Source: RGIG2560 sp964418385
GTDB taxonomy: Bacteria > Patescibacteriota > Microgenomatia > UBA1400 > PJMF01
Length of the DNA stretch: 14,532 nucleotides
Assembly: GCA_964418385.1 (NCBI GenBank)
Contig: CAYQLH010000020.1
Location: 1 to 14,532 of the forward strand
Reading direction: 5' to 3'
Shown here: piece after piece, positions 7,096 to 13,140 of the stretch
How positions within the stretch are numbered: the stretch's first letter is position 1
How the letters are laid out: the number at the start of each line of letters is the position of its first letter
Notes under the pieces: model-generated
The model's input: only the letters and a program-made list of their open reading frames with translations
What the model was told of the DNA's origin: nothing
The model's database searches: none
Made by a program: the position numbers and the translations under genes

Positions 7096-8717
7096 CGAAC
7101 GCGCCACACTTGTAAAGTTGGATCATCGCTGCTTGGGCGCGGATAAGCGGCCACTAATTCTCCCGGAGTTGTAGCTTCATCCCATTCCAAACGATGCGAG
7201 TTGACAACGAGATAGACTTCATCAAAATCAGCAAAGATTTCTGGCCAATCGCCAAAATTGCGTACTGGCGGAGCGCCTAAACCTTCGATGCGCAGATTAT
7301 TGCGAACGGGACTTTTCCACAAATAAATTTGCAGGCCGTCCGGCAAAGTACCAATGTGTCCTTCTGTGAGAACGAGCAGACGCCGTGTTTGGGCACGTTC
7401 ACTCAAAAAGGCGACTGTTTCTCGAATGCCGTAGCCCGCAGACCACTCGCCGATCAACTGAACGCGATCTTCTGCCAAGAGTGGCCATTTTTCTAAAGCC
7501 GTTAGTTGTAAATAAAGATCGAAGCTGCCAATTAAAAGCAAAAGCGACACCAAAACAATTTTAAATGGTACAAAACTGGGTCGCCGTAACATTGAAAGTG
7601 CCACGCAAAAAGAGGCAATCACAAATGGCAACAAAGGCAAAAAATAGCGCGGATAAACAACTTTACCCAAAATAATAATCGGCAAACAGTAGGCAAGTCC
7701 TGAAAGTAAAAGTAGCAACGGTCGGAAACGACGACGAGCAATAGCCAGTCCAAGCGCTAAGACCACACTCACCCACCAAAGCAAACTGCCGCAGTAGTTG
7801 ACCGCCACACGGACAAAAAGTTGCCATCCACGCGCCATGATGCTGAAAGGCTCTTGGAAAAACTCAGGGAAGCGGTAAAGAAAATCGCCGCCGCGAGCAA
7901 AAAGTTGCGAGAAGACAGGAGTGAGTTTGAGGGTGGCAAAAAGGCACAAACCCAAAAAACCAATGCCGCCCAAAACTGTTACTATCCAAACGACGTCGCG
8001 CCAAGCGCGATTGCGGCGTGTTTTTTTGGAATTCCACAAATCTGTAATCGTGAGCAAATAAAAAGGCAACGTCGCGAGTACTGGCAAGAGCAAAACATTG
8101 GAAAACTTCGTCCATAGCGCGGCACCAAAACTAACAGCTGCAGCCAGCGCCAAAAGCCACCAGTGTTGCTTGAGTGCAAAACGCAAGTGACGCTCGTTGG
8201 TGAGTTTACACGCGAGAGCGCGGTAAGCAAGATAAAAGGTGAGACTGACCCAAAATGTGGACGCCGTGTCCATCAGAGCGAGGCGTGAATTGAGTAACAG
8301 CCCCGGAGAAATGATCACGAGCAAGCCTGCTAATAAGCGATAACGCCGCCGGGTGCTAAAAAGTGAAACGATCAACATGGTGACGTAAATTTGACCCAGG
8401 CCAAAAATAACACTGACCAGTCGTCCTGCCCAAAGCGGATCTCGGCATAAAAATTGCAACGGAATCATCAGCCAAATCAGCAGCGGCGTTTTGCCGTCAT
8501 TGAGCGGATAAAAAGCGAAACGTTGCCAATCGGAAGCTGCAAGTTGCGACCAATAAATATAAATCGCTTCGTCGGCAAAAACTGGTAAACGAGTGAGCGC
8601 AAGCAAGCGAGTGATTAAATAAAAAGCACCCAAAGATAGCAATGCTAACGACCACCAGCGGCGACGTAGCCAGACAAAAACATTAATGGCACGTTGTTTT
8701 TTTGCGCAGACGTTCAT
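7092..8717 (-). CDS. GT39/ArnT-like (GT-C fold) membrane glycosyltransferase
   Basis: 541-aa polytopic protein resembling the dolichyl-phosphate-mannose / ArnT-type GT-C glycosyltransferases, which move a sugar from a polyprenyl-phosphate donor to an extracytoplasmic acceptor. Seen: basic N-terminus; first helix about 21-42; the first outer loop with FADEAIYIYW, whose Asp49-Glu50 fit the catalytic acidic position of the family; NDGKTPLLIW (73-82), matching the conserved K-x-P loop; then about ten more hydrophobic segments; and a soluble C-terminal region of about 140 residues (from about 400) likely outside the membrane. Sugar and acceptor are not predictable. Start ATG 8717 has a TATAAT ending 7 nt upstream and no Shine-Dalgarno. 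The stop lies inside R2. It lies 63 bp downstream of the winged-helix gene. Confidence 0.85.
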   Translation of the reverse strand: MNVCAKKQRAINVFVWLRRRWWSLALLSLGAFYLITRLLALTRLPVFADEAIYIYWSQLAASDWQRFAFYPLNDGKTPLLIWLMIPLQFLCRDPLWAGRLVSVIFGLGQIYVTMLIVSLFSTRRRYRLLAGLLVIISPGLLLNSRLALMDTASTFWVSLTFYLAYRALACKLTNERHLRFALKQHWWLLALAAAVSFGAALWTKFSNVLLLPVLATLPFYLLTITDLWNSKKTRRNRAWRDVVWIVTVLGGIGFLGLCLFATLKLTPVFSQLFARGGDFLYRFPEFFQEPFSIMARGWQLFVRVAVNYCGSLLWWVSVVLALGLAIARRRFRPLLLLLSGLAYCLPIIILGKVVYPRYFLPLLPFVIASFCVALSMLRRPSFVPFKIVLVSLLLLIGSFDLYLQLTALEKWPLLAEDRVQLIGEWSAGYGIRETVAFLSERAQTRRLLVLTEGHIGTLPDGLQIYLWKSPVRNNLRIEGLGAPPVRNFGDWPEIFADFDEVYLVVNSHRLEWDEATTPGELVAAYPRPSSDDPTLQVWRVR

Positions 8718-8724
8718 ACCGCTT

Positions 8725-8730
8725 ATTATA
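8725..8730 (-). promoter_or_regulatory. -10 box of GT39-like gene (leaderless)
   Basis: A perfect TATAAT on the minus strand, separated by 7 nt from ATG 8717. No convincing -35 or TGN extension is seen. The transcription start is predicted at or beside the start codon. Read-through from the winged-helix gene is also possible because no terminator with a T-tract separates them; only a weak imperfect hairpin (GTCTG 8741-8745 with CAGAC 8770-8774) is present. Confidence 0.55.
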
Positions 8731-8780
8731 CCTCACTTTTGTCTGATTTTGCTGACTATGACTGGCAAGCAGACTAAACC

Positions 8781-9080
8781 TTAACGGCGTTTGTGTGTGG
8801 CAGTAGGATAATAACTCGTCATTGGACCGGCATAATCCATCCAAATCAAATTTTTATTGACCATGTTTTTAAGACGCACACGGACAGTGGCTACAGAAAT
8901 TTTTGTATAAGCAGCCACAGCGGATGGCGTGACGTAACCTTTTGCCAATGCAGACAAAATTCGTTGTTCTTGTTGCACAACTTGCTTTTTGCTAGTGCGA
9001 GCACGCGAAACGGCACAGCGCGAATCTCTGCTGGTGACGGCAACTTTAACTTTAGGTTGGCGTTTGAAAAGCTTTATCAT
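8781..9080 (-). CDS. Small winged-helix DNA-binding protein
   Basis: 99 aa. The basic N-terminal 35 residues are probably unstructured. Then comes a helix (QQEQRILSALAKG, 36-48), a helix-turn-helix (TPSAVAAYTKISVATVRVRLKNMVNKNLI, 51-79) and a wing (IWMDYAGPMTSYYPT, 79-93), the layout of MarR/ArsR/Lrp-like transcriptional regulators. No metal or ligand site is evident. Two strong promoter boxes precede ATG 9080 with a 7-nt gap, so it is predicted leaderless. The -35 box is the left edge of R3. It lies within the glycosyltransferase/repeat cluster and just upstream of the GT39-like gene, so it may regulate that cluster (inference). Confidence 0.82.
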   Translation of the reverse strand: MIKLFKRQPKVKVAVTSRDSRCAVSRARTSKKQVVQQEQRILSALAKGYVTPSAVAAYTKISVATVRVRLKNMVNKNLIWMDYAGPMTSYYPTATHKRR

Positions 9081-9087
9081 GAGTTTG

Positions 9088-9116
9088 ATTCTAACACAAA
9101 ACGCAATTTATGTCAA
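9088..9116 (-). promoter_or_regulatory. Promoter of winged-helix gene, -35 supplied by repeat R3
   Basis: Minus strand: consensus TTGACA (9116-9111), exactly 17 bp, then TGT-TAGAAT extended -10 (9093-9088), then 7 nt to ATG 9080. The TTGACA is part of the left arm of R3. No Shine-Dalgarno is present; predicted leaderless. Confidence 0.8.
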
Positions 9117-9201
9117 CTAAATTTAGTCAAATTAAATTTTTATCTCAGCTAATATGCCTGGTAGAGTCGGTTTTTATCTCGACTAATTTTAGTCGAATTA
9201 A
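9109..9201 (-). repeat. Dispersed palindromic element, copy R3
   Basis: A 93-bp copy, same orientation. The left palindrome is TCAACTAAATTTAGTCAA (9112-9129). In minus-strand RNA all eight arm pairs are kept with two G-U wobbles, while the plus strand has two A-C mismatches. The middle unit is TATCTCAGCTAATATGCCTGG. The right palindrome TCGACTAATTTTAGTCGA (9179-9196) is perfect. It lies between the stop of the GT4 gene (9 nt away) and the winged-helix promoter. Confidence 0.9.
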
Positions 9202-9210
9202 ATTTTATTT

Positions 9211-10392
9211 TTACTTGTCGCGATTAATCATAGCCGCCAATTCGTAGGTTTCCACCATTTTCTGCGTTGTACAATTAATGTCGAAACGTGCAAGGTTGTT
9301 TGTCAATCGTGCACGCAAAGCAGCGAGTTTTTCTTGGTGCTCCAGTAAATCTACAATCGCTGCGCTCATCGCCATTTCATCATTTTCGGATACGAGTACG
9401 CCCGCGTCGCCCACCACAAAAGGCAAACCTTTGGACTTATAATCCACAACCGGTAAGCCGCACATCTGCGCTTCGAGACTGGTCATGCCTTGAGTTTCGC
9501 TGAGACTGGCGGTAACAAAAAATTCTCCCAACTGATAATAGCCAGCAGTAAAAAGTTGATCATGGCGAACGTCACCCACAAAAGTAACATTGTTGGTCAA
9601 TTTTTTTTGCGCGGCGAATTTTTTGACTGCTGGTAAATCTGGTCCATCGCCAATCAGTACCAAATGTGTTTCTGGATGCTGAGGCAGTAAAGTGGCGAAA
9701 ACACGTAGCAAACCGCGAATATTTTTTTCGACACTGACCCGACCAATACTGACCAAAACACGTTTACCATTTAAGTGCCAACGACGACGCAAACCTTCGA
9801 CAGCGTTGACATCAACCGTGGGAGCATGAATCTCAACGCCGCTCGGAATAACGACGATCGGTTCTTTAAAAGCATGTGCCTGCAGATCGTGAGCGACGAA
9901 ATCAGTTGGTGCCACTGTGACGTCGGCGCGAGCGTGAACTGTTTTGGCAAGATCCCAGCCAAGATCAGACATCAGTTTGCTGCCGAGATCCATGTGCACC
10001 ACTTTGAGATACTCGCCGTCCATAAAATAAGTGTGGAACGTCATGACCACTGGCAAATGATTCATTTTGGCATAAGCGATACCGGTGAGACTGATGGGCA
10101 TCGGCGACATCGCGTGGATGACTTGGGGATCAAATTGGTTAAGTGTGCGATGCAGCACTGGCGACCAAGAGGCCAAGCGGAGATCGGGGTAAAAACCAGC
10201 AGGAATAGAGCGTGACCAGTAAATTTGGACACCGGGAATGCTAAATTTGGTACAACCGCCACCGCGACAACGCGGAGCGACGATCAAGACATCGTGTCCG
10301 AGTTTGGCGAGGTGCGCAGCTAGATGCTGCGTGCTAGTGGACATACCGTCGTTTTTGGGGTAAAAGGTATCACTAAACAAAGCAATTCTCAT
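9211..10392 (-). CDS. GT4-family glycosyltransferase (GT-B fold)
   Basis: 393-aa retaining glycosyltransferase, cytoplasmic or membrane-peripheral, probably transferring a hexose from a nucleotide-sugar to a lipid or polyprenol acceptor. The N-terminal acceptor domain starts MRIALFSDTFYPKNDGMSTSTQHL and contains VMTFHTYF (116-123). The C-terminal donor domain has SIGRVSVEKN (215-224), LVLIGDGPD and the E-x7-E motif SETQGMTSLE (E299, E307). The N-terminus most resembles diacylglycerol glucosyltransferase and PimB/MgtA-like mannosyltransferases, but the substrate is not decided. Its ATG overlaps the ligase stop by 4 nt (ATGA), so it is translationally coupled to ligase. The 3' end abuts R3. Confidence 0.9.
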   Translation of the reverse strand: MRIALFSDTFYPKNDGMSTSTQHLAAHLAKLGHDVLIVAPRCRGGGCTKFSIPGVQIYWSRSIPAGFYPDLRLASWSPVLHRTLNQFDPQVIHAMSPMPISLTGIAYAKMNHLPVVMTFHTYFMDGEYLKVVHMDLGSKLMSDLGWDLAKTVHARADVTVAPTDFVAHDLQAHAFKEPIVVIPSGVEIHAPTVDVNAVEGLRRRWHLNGKRVLVSIGRVSVEKNIRGLLRVFATLLPQHPETHLVLIGDGPDLPAVKKFAAQKKLTNNVTFVGDVRHDQLFTAGYYQLGEFFVTASLSETQGMTSLEAQMCGLPVVDYKSKGLPFVVGDAGVLVSENDEMAMSAAIVDLLEHQEKLAALRARLTNNLARFDINCTTQKMVETYELAAMINRDK

Positions 10393-12203
10393 GATTTTTC
10401 TCCTGTATCGATGGCAATGCCACTTAATTCTGCCGTGGTCGTCGCTTGTTCGCCGGTTTTATCACGGCGCCACTGAATAATGCGTGGAAAGCGCAAACCG
10501 TAACCACTAGTATGCATGCTAGAATGCGTCAACTCATCAGCAGCGATCTCGCCAACAAGTTGGGGTTCAAACCAAACATCAGGTATGAGTGTTTTGTCTA
10601 CATGATAGGTGGGAGGCATTTTCTCGACTGCAAGTTTTTGCGCCCAATCGCGAAGTTGGCGTAAATTATCGTCGGTAAAGCCACTGCCAATTTTGCTGAT
10701 GGTCACAAAGCCACCGTGGCCGTCACTGACACCAGCTAAAACGGCACCAATGCCCATTTCGTGGCGGCGACCTTGACCATAATAATAGCCCATGACAACA
10801 AGATCGAGAGTATCGTTAAGTTTGCCGCGCGTGCCTTCGGCTTCTTTAATCTTTACCCATTGCCACCCCTTGCGACCACTTTGATAAGCGGTTTGTTGGC
10901 CTTTGGCGACCATGCCTTCAAGCCCAGCTTGCAGTTGCGCTTGATGGTAAGCCCGAAGTTCGTCGGGATCATTGGTGGTCATATAAGTAGTCATGACCGC
11001 AACGTCGCTATCAGTGAGCGTGGCACGCAAAATTTCTTTGCGACGCAAAAGCGGCACGTTTAAAAGCTCCTCACCGTCAAGAACTAAAATATCAAAAATG
11101 AAAAACTTCATGCGAATACTTTGTGACTTTTCATCCACATCGTGAATGCGACGACGAGAAATGGTTTCTTGGAAAGGCAACATTGCGCCCGTTTGGGCGT
11201 TAAAACCAACCGCCTCAGAATCAAAAATAACGTCATGGACATGGAGCATGGCAGCAAGCGTGTGCAATTCCGGAAACATTTGCGAAACGTCTTCCAAGCT
11301 GCGCGTGAAAGCACCGATTTTCATACGATCACCATCGCGGCGGAGGTGAATCTGCACGCGCATACCGTCATATTTTGGCTCTGCAATTACGGGTCCTACT
11401 TTTTCAATGATGTCAATACTAGAACTCAATCGTTGGCACAAAGCTGGCACTAACGGCACACCGACGCTCGCATGATAATCAGTTTGCAAACGTTCGGCAC
11501 GTTGTGGCGGCGAGAGGTTTTTAAGTTTGAGATAAGTGCGAGCCAGCAAACCGACGTCTGCTTTTTTTTGCCAAACGTTTTCCAAAAGTTTACTTTCACT
11601 TTTATCCGCACACACGGCCCAAGAAAGACTATCAAGAATCGTCATCGTAGCAAAACCGAGACGTAATTTGCCGATAACCATCCGCACAATGATTTTACTA
11701 CTCGTCGCATCGGTGCGACGCAAAAGTGCGATCAAAGCGTCCAGCTTGGCTTGCTGCGAGCCGTCGCCAGCAAGTTCGGCGATATGCACGAGTGCTTGGT
11801 AAACTTCATCAATGCTGCAATCGCTCGCGGCGTCGCCAAAAAGTTGCGTGTGTACGTCGGCGGCGGTCGCGCCCCAATCGCCCCAACGGCGATGAATTTT
11901 TTTGATTTGATCAGTGAGAGTTTCTTCATCGGGCTGACCAAAAAGATCGACGCTGACGCCACCAGCAAGACCGCCTTGAGCGAGTGCCAAATGTGTGAGT
12001 GCGCGCGCAACCATTTTTTCGGATAAATTAAAAACAAGTTGCTCGTAGGGCGGGCGAAGTTGGCCTTGGATGAGATTGGCCACTTCCCACGCTTCTTGGT
12101 CGTCCAATTGCTCCCACAAAGTGGCGAGAATAGCGGTAATTTCGAGACGGCTATTGATAGTTTCGATTTGTGCGAGTGTGGCGCTTAATTGACTAAAACG
12201 CAT
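10389..12203 (-). CDS. lig: ATP-dependent DNA ligase (archaeal/LigB type)
   Basis: Seals DNA nicks through an adenylated lysine using ATP; 604 aa, a full-length archaeal/eukaryotic-like three-domain layout. The N-terminal DNA-binding domain is about 1-235. The adenylation domain has motif I AEPKYDGMR (Lys277 nucleophile), FTRS (299-302), motif III FDSEAVGF, motif IIIa FFIFDIL (367-373), motif IV LEGMVAKG (428-435) and motif V WVKIK (449-453). The OB domain runs from about 465, with RHEMGIGAVL and the terminal block ADELTHSS...GYGLRFPRI...DK..ATTTAEL. All catalytic motifs are intact. Start ATG 12203 has an extended -10 ending 7 nt upstream and no Shine-Dalgarno. The stop TGA overlaps the GT4 start. 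Most bacteria use the NAD-dependent LigA as the main ligase; whether one exists here cannot be told from the window. Confidence 0.96.
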   Translation of the reverse strand: MRFSQLSATLAQIETINSRLEITAILATLWEQLDDQEAWEVANLIQGQLRPPYEQLVFNLSEKMVARALTHLALAQGGLAGGVSVDLFGQPDEETLTDQIKKIHRRWGDWGATAADVHTQLFGDAASDCSIDEVYQALVHIAELAGDGSQQAKLDALIALLRRTDATSSKIIVRMVIGKLRLGFATMTILDSLSWAVCADKSESKLLENVWQKKADVGLLARTYLKLKNLSPPQRAERLQTDYHASVGVPLVPALCQRLSSSIDIIEKVGPVIAEPKYDGMRVQIHLRRDGDRMKIGAFTRSLEDVSQMFPELHTLAAMLHVHDVIFDSEAVGFNAQTGAMLPFQETISRRRIHDVDEKSQSIRMKFFIFDILVLDGEELLNVPLLRRKEILRATLTDSDVAVMTTYMTTNDPDELRAYHQAQLQAGLEGMVAKGQQTAYQSGRKGWQWVKIKEAEGTRGKLNDTLDLVVMGYYYGQGRRHEMGIGAVLAGVSDGHGGFVTISKIGSGFTDDNLRQLRDWAQKLAVEKMPPTYHVDKTLIPDVWFEPQLVGEIAADELTHSSMHTSGYGLRFPRIIQWRRDKTGEQATTTAELSGIAIDTGEKS

Positions 12204-12210
12204 ATCTTCG

Positions 12211-12219
12211 ATTGTATCA
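12211..12219 (-). promoter_or_regulatory. Extended -10 promoter of DNA ligase (leaderless)
   Basis: Minus strand TGA-TACAAT (12219-12211) lies 7 nt before ATG 12203. No good -35 is present at 16-18 bp. The transcription start is predicted at the start codon. It shares a 98-bp divergent region with mazG. Confidence 0.65.
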
Positions 12220-12246
12220 CGAAATTACGATTTTTAGGCAGCAGAT

Positions 12247-12275
12247 TTGTTTTTCTTGCCTGACTGTGATATAAT
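12247..12275 (+). promoter_or_regulatory. Promoter of mazG-like gene
   Basis: TTGTTT (12247-12252), a 17-bp spacer, and TGA-TATAAT extended -10 (12270-12275). The start site is expected near 12282, giving a leader of about 20 nt that carries the purine-rich ribosome site GAAAGG, 5 nt before ATG 12302. Confidence 0.7.
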
Positions 12276-12301
12276 AAGCATGCAGTTGAAAGAAAGGCAA
12301 A

Positions 12302-12676
12302 ATGACAAAACCAAAAGAAAAACAAAATAGTTTTGATACACCATTTAATAAATATTTCGCGCAAATGGCGAAGATTTTTCCCGAAGATAAGGAAGAATTT
12401 TCCCCGTTTTTGATTTTGCGGATTGTGGAGGAAACTGGCGAAATGGCACGCGCATGTTTGGCAAAACACGGGCGCAAGCAAAACAATTTACTGGCGCAAA
12501 ACGACGAAACATATATTGAAGAAATGGGCGATTTGCTGATTTCGGTGATGCGCTTGGCGCAAGCCAAAAATGTCAATTTGGATGATTTGATCGAGCGATC
12601 GCTACACAAGCTAGAAGCGCGGCGCCAACATCCTAAGGGTGAAGAAATTTACGGTCAGAAAAAAGGGCGAAGCTAA
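12302..12676 (+). CDS. MazG-like nucleotide pyrophosphohydrolase
   Basis: 124-aa all-alpha NTP pyrophosphohydrolase of the MazG/dUTPase-like superfamily, expected to hydrolyse a (d)NTP to the monophosphate and pyrophosphate in the cytosol (house-cleaning). Seen: ILRIVEETGEMARA (38-51) with the Glu-Glu-x-x-Glu metal site and YIEEMGDLLISVMRLA (71-86) with the E-x-x-D half; a single domain, unlike the double-domain E. coli MazG. ATG 12302 is preceded by a spaced AAAGG. The last codons and the TAA stop (12674-12676) fall in the stem and loop of the terminator of the convergent gene, so the C-terminal GRS is encoded by terminator DNA. Substrate unknown. Confidence 0.87.
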   Translation: MTKPKEKQNSFDTPFNKYFAQMAKIFPEDKEEFSPFLILRIVEETGEMARACLAKHGRKQNNLLAQNDETYIEEMGDLLISVMRLAQAKNVNLDDLIERSLHKLEARRQHPKGEEIYGQKKGRS

Positions 12677-12685
12677 GCTTCGCCC
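12659..12685 (-). terminator. Intrinsic terminator of the small secreted protein gene
   Basis: GGGCGAAGC (12665-12673) and GCTTCGCCC (12677-12685) form a perfect 9-bp stem with a 3-nt loop. On the minus strand it is followed by TTTTTT (12664-12659), a textbook Rho-independent terminator. A second small hairpin, GGTTC/GAACC (12690-12694, 12701-12705), lies between it and the stop codon at 12707. On the plus strand there is no T-tract, but the loop is the mazG-like stop codon. Confidence 0.92.
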
Positions 12686-12706
12686 ACAAGGTTCCTTATC
12701 GAACCG

Positions 12707-12991
12707 CTAGTGACGCCGATGGCGCCGACGATGCGGCGGTGGTGGCGGTGGAGGTTCGTGGCGGCGCCAGTCGCGGTCGCGCCAATGGCGGTGGTATCGA
12801 TCCCGCCAGTGTTCGCGATAATGATGCGGACGCGGGCGCGGTCTCCAATAACCATCATACGAACGACCGATAATAGCGTCGCGCTCGTCGTCGAAACCCT
12901 TCACTTGCTCTGCGACGTCGAGCAATGACGCCGAAGCAGCACCAACGAGCGCCAAAACAAACACTGCAACCAAAAAACCAATTTTCTTCAA
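12707..12991 (-). CDS. Small secreted Arg/His/Pro/Trp-rich protein, unknown function
   Basis: 94 aa starting at TTG 12991, not at the longer ATG at 13156. The TTG lies 8 nt after a strong Shine-Dalgarno GGAGG, and translation gives an immediate signal peptide MKKIGFLVAVFVLALVGAASA (cut after ASA expected). The mature part is about 73 residues: an acidic head (LLDVAEQVKGFDDERDAIIGRSYDG), then 46 residues with 16 Arg, 9 His, 10 Pro and 4 Trp, including two HWRDR modules and a run of seven Pro before an RRRHRRH tail. There is no Cys and no known domain. The gene is monocistronic, with a consensus promoter and its own terminator, suggesting high expression. A surface-bound polycation that binds nucleic acid, polyanionic glycan or metal is possible, but this is only inference from composition. 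Confidence 0.82.
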   Translation of the reverse strand: MKKIGFLVAVFVLALVGAASASLLDVAEQVKGFDDERDAIIGRSYDGYWRPRPRPHHYREHWRDRYHRHWRDRDWRRHEPPPPPPPHRRRHRRH

Positions 12992-12997
12992 TTTGAG

Positions 12998-13004
12998 CAC
13001 CTCC
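12998..13004 (-). promoter_or_regulatory. Strong ribosome binding site fixing the TTG start
   Basis: GGAGGTG on the minus strand, with 8 nt between GGAGG and TTG 12991. This is the strongest Shine-Dalgarno in the window and decides the start of the small secreted protein gene. Confidence 0.85.
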
Positions 13005-13039
13005 GTTTTTTTGAAGAGACCTGATAAAGAACGTTTGTC

Positions 13040-13068
13040 ATTATAGCATACAAATTCATTTTTGTCAA
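13040..13068 (-). promoter_or_regulatory. Consensus sigma70-type promoter of the small secreted protein gene
   Basis: Minus strand TTGACA (13068-13063), a 17-bp spacer, TGC-TATAAT (13045-13040). Both hexamers and the spacer are perfect and the -10 is extended. The start is expected near 13033, giving a leader of about 42 nt. Confidence 0.92.
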
Positions 13069-13140
13069 GCTTTACACGCTGCAGCCGTATTTTTTTGCGC
13101 TTACTGGGTGCAAATTCGCCCGCAAAACTTATGACGCAAT

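Noticed and set aside
6922..7174. Short ORFs on both strands over repeat R2
   Set aside because: They are translations of the palindromic repeat and promoter with no ribosome site, and overlap the neighbouring gene ends.
9775..10215. 146-codon plus-strand ORF opposite the GT4 gene
   Set aside because: His- and Arg-rich frame produced by the complement of a conserved gene; no independent coding evidence.
13072..13140. Terminator for the GT-C-like gene
   Set aside because: A TTTGCG/CGCAAA pairing exists, but on the minus strand it is followed by A rather than T residues, and the loop is long.
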